From Mariprofundaceae bacterium (GTDB lineage Bacteria; Pseudomonadota; Zetaproteobacteria; Mariprofundales; J009), in the NCBI GenBank assembly GCA_015489095.1, contig WFMN01000028.1, positions 1 through 5,078 on the forward strand: a stretch of DNA of 5,078 nt, read 5' to 3'. The notes beneath the pieces were generated by a model, which ran no database searches, was not told where the DNA came from, and saw only the letters and a program-made list of their open reading frames with translations. Positions 1 to 4,784 of the stretch are shown piece after piece. Every line of letters begins with the position of its first letter. The first letter of the stretch is position 1. Position numbers and translations under genes: made by a program.

Positions 1-1337
1 AGCGCGCCATCTTCATGAAGGGGGCGGCGGCGAACAAGCTGCCGGAGGAGAAGGCGGAGCAGATCTTCGATTTGATGGAGAAGTTCGCCGGCTACGGGTT
101 CAACAAGTCCCACTCCGCGGCCTACGCCCTGATCGCCTACCAGACCGCCTACCTGAAGGCCCATTTTCCGCAGGCGTTCATGGCGGCGACGCTCTCGTGC
201 GACATGGGCAACAGCGACAAGGTGGCGCTGCTGGTCAACGACTGCAAGCGGATGGGGATTGCGATCCTTCCTCCCCACATCAACCACTCGGAGTGGGAGT
301 TTATTCCCGAGGGGGAGGCGATCCGCTTCGGTCTCGGGGCGATCAAGGGGGTTGGCGAGGCGGCGGTTGCCGAGCTGGTGCGGCAGCGGCAGCGGGGGGG
401 CGCTTATGCCAATCTGCAACAGTTGGTTTTCCGCTGCGACGACAAGCAGATCAACAAGCGGTTGCTGGAGGCGCTGATCAAGGCGGGGGCGACCGACGGG
501 GTGCTGCCGCACATGCGGTCGGCGCTGGAGGGGATCAGCGAGGCGCTCGTCCATCTTAAATGGAAAAAGAAACACCACTCCGAGCGGCAGGGGTCGCTCT
601 TTTCGCCGGGGAAGATCGAGGAGACGCCGCTGTTCGCGGAGTGTGACCCGTGGGGGCGGGGCGAATGCCTGCAACAGGAGAGGGAGGTGCTCGGTTTCTA
701 TCTAAGCGGCCACCCGCTTCAGGAGTATTTCAATCATATCGAGAGGATCGGGACGGGAACGCTGGACTGCTTCCCGCAGTTGGAGCACAAGCAGGATGTG
801 GAGTTCGCGGTCGGGGTGAGCAGCGTGCGCGAGCATCGTGGCGGCAAGGGGACGATGGCCTTCGTGGTGGTGGAGGATCTGCACGCCTCGGTGGAGGCGG
901 TGCTGTTTGCCCGCAGCTACGCCAACTATCGCGAGCTGCTGGCCAGCGACCAGCCGCTGCTGCTGGTGGGAAGGGCCGATTGCGACCCGGAACGGGAGAA
1001 GCGCTCGCTGCTGGTGGACGAACTCCACCCGCTGAAGGAGGTGCTGCCGCGGTTGGTCGCCAAGGTGACGATCCGAACCAGTACCATTCGCTGGGATCGG
1101 GAGACGATCACGAAAATCAAGGGGTGGGCGGAGGAGTTTCCCGGCGATACGCGGCTGTTATTGGCGGTCACGCTGCCCGATGGCAGCATTGCCCAGTTGC
1201 GTTGTTCGCTGGGGTTTCACTGGAACTATACCCTGCATCGGCGGTTTATCGATCTTTTTGGGGATGCGGTGCGGTGCGAGTGTCGGGCGTGGCAGCGCAA
1301 GCGTGCATCGCGCGCATCCCATTCAACGGAGGGCTGA
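1..1337 (+). CDS. dnaE: DNA polymerase III alpha subunit, C-terminal part (5' end outside window)
   Basis: Catalytic subunit of the replicative DNA polymerase III holoenzyme. Only about the last 445 residues, of a protein usually near 1,150-1,170, are present; the frame is open from base 3 to the TGA at 1335-1337. In order one sees the very conserved finger-domain segment GYGFNKSHSAAYALIAYQT (nt 90-146), a helix-hairpin-helix DNA-binding motif around GLGAIKGVGEAAVAEL (nt 330-377), and the pentapeptide QGSLF (nt 588-602), which fits the internal beta-clamp-binding motif of DnaE. A conserved FYLSGHP segment (about nt 696-716) leads into the OB-fold domain (about nt 800-1050), and a weakly conserved tail follows where the tau-binding region lies in E. 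coli. The protein ends in a short basic tail, RKRASRASHSTEG. The catalytic aspartates of the palm lie upstream of the window. The last codons contain the ribosome binding site of accA, so the two genes are probably one transcript. Identification is secure. Confidence 0.97.
   Translation, partial: RAIFMKGAAANKLPEEKAEQIFDLMEKFAGYGFNKSHSAAYALIAYQTAYLKAHFPQAFMAATLSCDMGNSDKVALLVNDCKRMGIAILPPHINHSEWEFIPEGEAIRFGLGAIKGVGEAAVAELVRQRQRGGAYANLQQLVFRCDDKQINKRLLEALIKAGATDGVLPHMRSALEGISEALVHLKWKKKHHSERQGSLFSPGKIEETPLFAECDPWGRGECLQQEREVLGFYLSGHPLQEYFNHIERIGTGTLDCFPQLEHKQDVEFAVGVSSVREHRGGKGTMAFVVVEDLHASVEAVLFARSYANYRELLASDQPLLLVGRADCDPEREKRSLLVDELHPLKEVLPRLVAKVTIRTSTIRWDRETITKIKGWAEEFPGDTRLLLAVTLPDGSIAQLRCSLGFHWNYTLHRRFIDLFGDAVRCECRAWQRKRASRASHSTEG
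1328..1333 (+). promoter_or_regulatory. Ribosome binding site of accA
   Basis: GGAGGG lies inside the last codons of dnaE, six bases before a TTG. It is a near-perfect Shine-Dalgarno sequence. No ATG or GTG lies at a usable distance in the accA frame, so this site fixes the accA start at the TTG at 1340. Confidence 0.8.
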
Positions 1338-1339
1338 TT

Positions 1340-2296
1340 TTGGCCACATATCTTGAGTTTGAACGACCCATTGCCGAGCTGTCCATGCGGATCGAGGAGC
1401 TCTCTTGCCTCGCCCAAGATGGGGATGTTGATGTCAACAGCGAGATCGCCCAGTTGCAGAAAAAGCGCGATGAGCTGGTGGAGAAGACCTACGCCAAGGC
1501 ATCGCGGGCGGAGGTGTGCCAGCTGTCGCGTCACCCCGACCGCCCCGGGTTTCTCGACTATATCCCGCTGATCTTCGATGACTTTCAGGAGTTGAAGGGG
1601 GATCGTGCTTTTGCCGACGACGGTGCCATTATCGGAGGATCTGCGGCGCTGGATGGAATCCGTGTGATGCTGGTCGGCCAGTACAAGGGACGCAGCACCA
1701 AAGAGAAGATCCAGCGCAACTTCGGCATGGCGCGGCCGGAGGGGTACCGCAAGGCGTTGCGGCTGTTTGCGATGGCGGAGCGCTTTTCGATGCCGGTGCT
1801 GACCTTTATCGACACCCCCGGTGCCTGGCCGGGGATCGATGCCGAAGAGCATGGGCAGAGCGAGGCGATTGCCCGCAACCTGATGGAGCTGGCGGTACTC
1901 AGGGTTCCGATCATCAGCACCGTGATCGGCGAGGGGGGATCGGGAGGCGCGCTGGCGATCGGCGTGGGCGATCGGTTGTTGATGCAGCGCTTCGCCACCT
2001 ATTCGGTGATCTCACCGGAGGGGTGTGCCGCCATTTTGTGGCACGACCGCGCCTTCAGCCCGCAGGCGGCCGAGGCGTTGAAGCCGACCGCGGAGGATCT
2101 GCGTGAGCTGGGGATCAACGACGCCATCGTGCCGGAGCCGGCGTGTGGTGCCCACCGCGCCCCCAAGCAGGCGGCCTCGATGCTGAAATCGGCCCTGCGG
2201 TCGCATCTGGAACCGCTGTTGACCCTGCCGGTGGAGGAGCTGCTACGCCAACGCCAAGCGCGGCTGCGCAAAGTCGGCGTATTTGAGCAGGGGTAG
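1340..2296 (+). CDS. accA: Acetyl-CoA carboxylase carboxyltransferase, alpha subunit
   Basis: Forms, with AccD, the carboxyltransferase that moves the carboxyl group from biotin on AccB to acetyl-CoA. This gives malonyl-CoA, the first committed step of cytosolic fatty-acid synthesis. The product is 318 residues, against 319 in E. coli. It starts with the family-typical LEFERPIAELSMRIEEL (residues 5-21), followed by a probable coiled-coil helix. Next come GDRAFADDGAIIGG (87-100), KGRSTKEKIQRNFGM (116-130), PEGYRKALRL (133-142), FIDTPGAWPG (156-165), the glycine-rich GEGGSGGALAIG (197-208) that shapes the acyl-CoA/oxyanion site in this crotonase-like fold, and SPEGCAAILW (225-234). The start is an unusual TTG two bases after the dnaE stop, supported by GGAGGG six bases upstream and by alignment to the E. 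coli N-terminus. The frame stays open far upstream inside dnaE, but that extension is an artefact of the GC-rich overlap. I see no convincing rho-independent terminator just downstream. Confidence 0.97.
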   Translation: MATYLEFERPIAELSMRIEELSCLAQDGDVDVNSEIAQLQKKRDELVEKTYAKASRAEVCQLSRHPDRPGFLDYIPLIFDDFQELKGDRAFADDGAIIGGSAALDGIRVMLVGQYKGRSTKEKIQRNFGMARPEGYRKALRLFAMAERFSMPVLTFIDTPGAWPGIDAEEHGQSEAIARNLMELAVLRVPIISTVIGEGGSGGALAIGVGDRLLMQRFATYSVISPEGCAAILWHDRAFSPQAAEALKPTAEDLRELGINDAIVPEPACGAHRAPKQAASMLKSALRSHLEPLLTLPVEELLRQRQARLRKVGVFEQG

Positions 2297-2332
2297 CAAG
2301 GGTCGCGCGCAAAAACTCCGCCTGTGTCCGCG

Positions 2333-2401
2333 ATGACAACTTCTTGCGAGATCGTGAAGCGTTGTCGAAACCGAAGTGAGAGTGTAGTCTCACTACCATG
2401 A
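2333..2401 (+). CDS. Possible 22-codon leader reading frame upstream of the antitoxin
   Basis: An ATG at 2333 opens a frame of 22 codons, beginning MTTSCEIVKRCR and ending at a TGA (2399-2401) that overlaps the antitoxin start as ATGA. The antitoxin start has no Shine-Dalgarno sequence, so re-initiation from this frame could supply its ribosomes. Against it: no ribosome binding site is visible before 2333 either, and the frame runs through the putative operator. Its first five codons match the first five codons of the extended frame at 3066 (MTTSC), so it may instead be a duplicated fragment of the start of the downstream gene. Low confidence as a true gene. Confidence 0.2.
   Translation: MTTSCEIVKRCRNRSESVVSLP
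2334..2348 (+). repeat. Left copy of a 15-bp imperfect direct repeat flanking the toxin-antitoxin island
   Basis: TGACAACTTCTTGCG here matches TGACGACTTCTTGCG at 3067-3081 in 14 of 15 positions. The copies lie on either side of the AT-richer toxin-antitoxin block. A rough count suggests that a pair this good could occur about once by chance somewhere in 5 kb. It is therefore the placement, rather than the match alone, that makes it notable. Confidence 0.4.
2362..2390 (+). promoter_or_regulatory. Tentative sigma-70-type promoter of the toxin-antitoxin operon
   Basis: TTGTCG (2362-2367) and TAGTCT (2385-2390) are separated by 17 bases and resemble weak -35 and -10 boxes. The -10 box falls inside the inverted repeats at 2375-2396, as expected if a bound antitoxin blocks polymerase. 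Transcription would begin close to the antitoxin ATG at 2398. This would give a nearly leaderless mRNA and would agree with the lack of a Shine-Dalgarno sequence. Both boxes are poor matches to consensus. Confidence 0.2.
2375..2396 (+). promoter_or_regulatory. Overlapping inverted repeats, candidate operator of the toxin-antitoxin operon
   Basis: Two perfect palindromes overlap directly before the antitoxin start. The first is AGTGAGA (2375-2381), a 6-base spacer, then TCTCACT (2388-2394). The second is GTAGT (2384-2388), CTC, then ACTAC (2392-2396). Phd/YefM antitoxins typically repress their own operon by binding palindromes at this position, with the toxin as co-repressor, so this is the natural candidate operator. 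The repeats are seen directly; their binding role is inferred. Confidence 0.5.
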
Positions 2402-2655
2402 AAGTAGAACTTGTAACCACATTAAAGCGTCAGGCGACAAAGATTATTGCGGATCTGCATGAGTCGAAAGAGCCGGTGTTGATAACAGCGCATGGCCAGC
2501 CGTCAGCCTATCTGATCGATGTCGAAGATTTTGAATTGATGCAAAGGCGAATGAATATCCTAGAAGGGATTGCACGGGGTGAAACGGCCGCTCAGGAAGG
2601 GCGCACATATACACAACGAGAGGCAAAAAAGGCATTAAACAAGTGGCTCAAATAA
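2398..2655 (+). CDS. Antitoxin of the Phd/YefM family
   Basis: An 85-residue protein, a usual length for this family. The N-terminal half has the Phd/YefM pattern: a short strand (KVELVTTLKRQ), a helix, then EPVLITAHGQPSAYLIDVEDFELM (residues 25-48). This fold dimerises and binds operator DNA. The C-terminal part (about 50-85: ILEGIARGETAAQEGRTYTQREAKKALNKWLK) is charged and helical, as expected for the segment that wraps and neutralises the toxin. It would act in the cytoplasm both as antidote and as autorepressor of the operon. The ATG at 2398 is chosen because the family motif begins at once after it. No Shine-Dalgarno sequence precedes it, and the start overlaps the stop of a short upstream frame. 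The last codons overlap the toxin gene by 13 bases. Base composition is clearly richer in A+T than in accA or the glycosyltransferase, suggesting acquisition by transfer. The family call is strong; the precise subtype is not determined. Confidence 0.9.
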   Translation: MKVELVTTLKRQATKIIADLHESKEPVLITAHGQPSAYLIDVEDFELMQRRMNILEGIARGETAAQEGRTYTQREAKKALNKWLK

Positions 2656-2960
2656 TATGGACAGAGCCTGCATTATCAGATTTAAATGAAATAGCGGAGT
2701 ATATAGCCATTGACAATGTCATCGCCGCGCAAGCCTTGGTTGCAAAAGTTTTCGATCAAGCCGAACGATTGCAATTATTCCCCAAATCAGGCCGTATCCC
2801 CCCGGAATTAGAAGGTAGTAGGTACAGAGAGATCATCGTTGACCCCTGTCGAGTTTTTTATAGGGTCGAAGAGGAAAAAATCTATATTTTGCATGTGATG
2901 CGCGGAGAAAGGCTCCTGCGTAATTATTTAATCGAAGCGCGCGCAAAAAATCCACGCTAA
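2643..2960 (+). CDS. Toxin of the RelE/ParE superfamily
   Basis: A 105-residue protein with the RelE/ParE fold signature: an N-terminal strand IIWTEPALSDL (residues 4-14), two helices (NEIAEYIAIDN and AAQALVAKVFDQAERLQLFP), then SGRIPPEL (49-56), YREIIVDPCRVFYRV (61-75), KIYILHVMRGER (79-90) and a C-terminal helix. The pattern SGR-PPE followed by REI..-RVFYRV is closer to the ParE branch (gyrase poisons) than to ribosome-dependent RelE nucleases, but the target cannot be decided from sequence. The start is a GTG overlapping the antitoxin by 13 bases, with AAGG ten bases upstream. The overlap implies translational coupling, with toxin made only as its antidote is made. All core motifs are present, so the toxin looks intact. 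The first 58 bases of the gene are under 40% G+C, against about 60% in neighbouring housekeeping sequence. Confidence 0.92.
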   Translation: MAQIIWTEPALSDLNEIAEYIAIDNVIAAQALVAKVFDQAERLQLFPKSGRIPPELEGSRYREIIVDPCRVFYRVEEEKIYILHVMRGERLLRNYLIEARAKNPR

Positions 2961-3066
2961 CTTGCCGATAAACCAAGTGGAACAGACCCAAAGAGGTGGG
3001 GAAGAGCATCAACATGTTTTCTAAATCAGGTCGTAATCTTGTAGCTATCCCGATCTGCACATGGTT

Positions 3067-3081
3067 TGACGACTTCTTGCG
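3067..3081 (+). repeat. Right copy of the 15-bp imperfect direct repeat flanking the toxin-antitoxin island
   Basis: TGACGACTTCTTGCG matches the copy at 2334-2348 with a single A/G difference. It lies in the sequence just before the glycosyltransferase ATG. Together the copies bracket 718 bases that include the whole toxin-antitoxin operon. If genuine, the pair could mark an insertion or recombination event. Confidence 0.4.
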
Positions 3082-3089
3082 CGGCCGTC

Positions 3090-4028
3090 ATGCGTGATTT
3101 CTCCCGCCTGTTTGCGCAGGCGAAGTGGCGGCCGGCGACCGCCCCCAGAGCTTGGGTGCGCCACCGCAACGATGCGGGGGCGAATGGCCTCTGTTGGCAT
3201 GTTCCCAGTGAAGGGTCACCGCGCATCAGCGTGATCGTGCCGACGGCGGATGCCGATCGCGGGGGGTATTTTTCCCAGTTGCTGGCGCAGCTTGGCCGGC
3301 AGCGCGAGCAGGCATTCGAGCTGATTGTCATCAAGGGGGATCGCCGGCAGGGGCGGGCGATCAACATCGCCGCCGATATGGCCAGCGCCCCCTATCTGCT
3401 GACGCTGGATGATGACTCCTCGCTGCCGGATAGCGACACCTTCGTCCGGCTGTTGGCGGTGATGGAGGCGCACTCCGATATCGGCATGGCTGGCGGCAAC
3501 AACACCATCCCCGAAGATGCCTCCCCCTTTGTGCGGCGGGCGATGCGGGAGATCCCCCGCCGTAGCTGGACACCGGTGGAGCAGATCACCGATTCCGATC
3601 TCGCCGAGCACCCCTGCCTGATGATGCGGGCGGCGCTGTTTCGCAAGGTCGGCGGCGAGAACGAGGCGATTCCGCGCGGGCTCGACCCCTATCTGCGCAA
3701 GATGTTTCGCGATGCCGGCAGCAGGGTGGTGATCGCCCCCGGCGTGATCTACCACCACATGCCTCCCGAAACCTTCCGCAAATTGACGCGGCAGTTTTTT
3801 CGCAACGGTTTTCAGGCCGCCTACGCCAACATCCACTACCCGCAGTGGGTGATTGAGACGCCTGCCGAACATGGCGCGTTTGTGGAGCGGCTTCCCTTCT
3901 GGCGGCGGGCGCTGCGCTATCCGGGGCGCCTAGGCGGGGCGTTGCTGCGTGGTCACTGGCTCTGGTTCTGCTGCCAACTCTGTTATATCGCGGGCTTTAT
4001 TAGCTGCAATCTGTCGCAGCAGCGGTAG
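3090..4028 (+). CDS. Family 2 glycosyltransferase (GT-A fold), acceptor unknown
   Basis: A 312-residue cytoplasmic or membrane-associated enzyme expected to move a sugar from a nucleotide-sugar to an unknown acceptor, perhaps a surface polysaccharide or lipid. The GT2 core starts at RISVIVPTADADRGG (residues 45-59) and includes ELIVIKGD (77-84) and RQGRAINIAADMASAPYLLTLDDDS (86-110). The DDD (107-109) is the metal and sugar-nucleotide binding DxD motif. GLDPYLRKMFRDAGSRVVIAP (197-217) corresponds to the region carrying the catalytic base, with D199 the likely candidate. YHHMPPETFRKLTRQFFRNG (221-240) follows. A hydrophobic stretch near the C-terminus (about 289-307, WLWFCCQLCYIAGFISCNL) may anchor it to the membrane. 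The ATG at 3090 is preferred; an in-frame TTG at 3066 would add eight residues, and neither has a good ribosome binding site. No other polysaccharide genes are in the window. Base composition matches the housekeeping genes, so this gene looks long resident, unlike the adjacent toxin-antitoxin pair. Confidence 0.85.
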   Translation: MRDFSRLFAQAKWRPATAPRAWVRHRNDAGANGLCWHVPSEGSPRISVIVPTADADRGGYFSQLLAQLGRQREQAFELIVIKGDRRQGRAINIAADMASAPYLLTLDDDSSLPDSDTFVRLLAVMEAHSDIGMAGGNNTIPEDASPFVRRAMREIPRRSWTPVEQITDSDLAEHPCLMMRAALFRKVGGENEAIPRGLDPYLRKMFRDAGSRVVIAPGVIYHHMPPETFRKLTRQFFRNGFQAAYANIHYPQWVIETPAEHGAFVERLPFWRRALRYPGRLGGALLRGHWLWFCCQLCYIAGFISCNLSQQR

Positions 4029-4036
4029 GATTGGGG

Positions 4037-4177
4037 TAACTGTTCAGCTCATCCCATGGTTTGCCCGCTGGCTGCGTTGAACATGCTCATGTGCGAATAG
4101 CACACTGCGCTTTTTCGCCTTGCCATCGAACAAACCATCGGCGATCTGAAGAGTTACGGCATGGGGCTGAATGGTTA
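4037..4177. repeat. 141-bp non-coding segment with imperfect terminal inverted repeats
   Basis: TAACTGTTCAGC (4037-4048) and GCTGAATGGTTA (4166-4177) are inverted copies matching at 10 of 12 positions. Inside them CCCATG (4053-4058) pairs with CATGGG (4160-4165), so the ends extend beyond the 12-mers. The interior contains small palindromes, ACATG-CT-CATGT (4081-4092) and TGTGC-GAATA-GCACA (4090-4104). The segment nearly fills the 182-base gap between the glycosyltransferase and dcd. It resembles a small non-autonomous element or repeat, but no clear target duplication is seen; GGGG occurs on both sides with one extra base on the right. A transposase-free remnant of a larger element or gene is an alternative: a minus-strand frame is open across almost the whole segment but matches nothing I recognise. 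Confidence 0.4.
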
Positions 4178-4196
4178 AGGGGATCTTTGAATCTGT

Positions 4197-4201
4197 GGGA
4201 G
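4197..4201 (+). promoter_or_regulatory. Ribosome binding site of dcd
   Basis: GGGAG lies nine bases before the ATG at 4211 and supports that start. It sits downstream of the inverted-repeat segment, so dcd translation signals are separate from that segment. Confidence 0.6.
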
Positions 4202-4210
4202 TATTGAAAA

Positions 4211-4780
4211 ATGAGCATTAAATCCGATCGCTGGATTCGGAAGATGGCTACCGAGCAGGGGATGATCGATCCCTTCGTCGATGGTCAGGTCAAAAAGAAC
4301 GACCGCGGGGAGGGGGTGATCTCCTATGGGCTCTCCTCCTACGGCTACGATGTGCGCTGCTCGGATGAGTTCAAGATCTTCACCAACATCAATTCGGCGA
4401 CGGTCGATCCCAAGAACTTCTGTCCATCGTCGTTTGTCGATGTGCAGAACGATGTCTGCATCATCCCGCCGAACTCCTTCGCGCTGGCGCGGACAGTGGA
4501 ATACCTGCGCATTCCGAGGCAGGTGTTGACCGTCTGCTTGGGCAAATCGACCTACGCCCGCTGCGGCATCATTGTCAATGTGACCCCGCTGGAGCCGGAG
4601 TGGGAGGGGCATGTGACGCTGGAGTTTTCCAACACCACGCCACTGCCCGCCCGCATCTACGCCAACGAAGGGGTGGCGCAGTTTCTCTTTTTTGAGTCGG
4701 ACGAGGTGTGCGAGACCTCCTACAAGGATCGTGCCGGTAAGTATCAGGGGCAGACCGGCGTGACGGTTCCAAGGCTGTAG
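4211..4780 (+). CDS. dcd: dCTP deaminase
   Basis: Converts dCTP to dUTP and ammonia in the cytoplasm. With dUTPase this supplies dUMP for thymidylate synthesis. The product is 189 residues, normal for the homotrimeric Dcd found in many proteobacteria. It opens with MSIKSDRWIRKMATEQGMIDPF, as in this subgroup. Family motifs follow: GVISYGLSSYGYDVR (35-49), VDPKNF (65-70), IIPPNSFALARTVEYLRIP (84-102), the substrate-binding loop GKSTYARCGI (111-120), and VTPLEPEWEGHVTLEFSNTTPLP (124-146). Glu138 in TLEFSN occupies the position of the catalytic glutamate of E. coli Dcd. The C-terminal GKYQGQTGVTVPRL is the lid segment over the nucleotide. All key residues look intact, and nothing suggests fusion to dUTPase. 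It ends four bases before metF, so the two are probably one operon. Confidence 0.97.
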   Translation: MSIKSDRWIRKMATEQGMIDPFVDGQVKKNDRGEGVISYGLSSYGYDVRCSDEFKIFTNINSATVDPKNFCPSSFVDVQNDVCIIPPNSFALARTVEYLRIPRQVLTVCLGKSTYARCGIIVNVTPLEPEWEGHVTLEFSNTTPLPARIYANEGVAQFLFFESDEVCETSYKDRAGKYQGQTGVTVPRL

Positions 4781-4784
4781 CGCG

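Noticed and set aside
650..1339. Upstream extension of the accA reading frame by about 230 residues
   Set aside because: The extension lies in a wrong frame across dnaE, has low-complexity Gly/Arg/Ala-rich composition, and AccA homology starts exactly at the TTG at 1340.
2303..2333. Terminator after accA from TCGCG...CGCGA
   Set aside because: Five-base arms are separated by 21 bases and there is no T-run after them.
2833..3060. Minus-strand open frame over the toxin 3' end and the following gap
   Set aside because: It overlaps the well-supported toxin gene, lacks a ribosome binding site that I can see, and has no recognisable domain.
3216..3872. Minus-strand open frame (218 residues) opposite the glycosyltransferase
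   Set aside because: The plus strand carries clear GT2 motifs; the antisense translation is His/Gly/Arg-rich without domain signals.
4090..4115. Rho-independent terminator after the glycosyltransferase
   Set aside because: The TGTGC/GCACA stem is only 5 bp and the T-run starts six bases after it, too weak to call.
4037..4177. Integron attC site, suggested by the TAAC...GTTA ends
   Set aside because: The flanking bases do not fit the RYYYAAC/GTTRRRY core rules and no paired inner boxes are visible; no integrase or cassette array is present.
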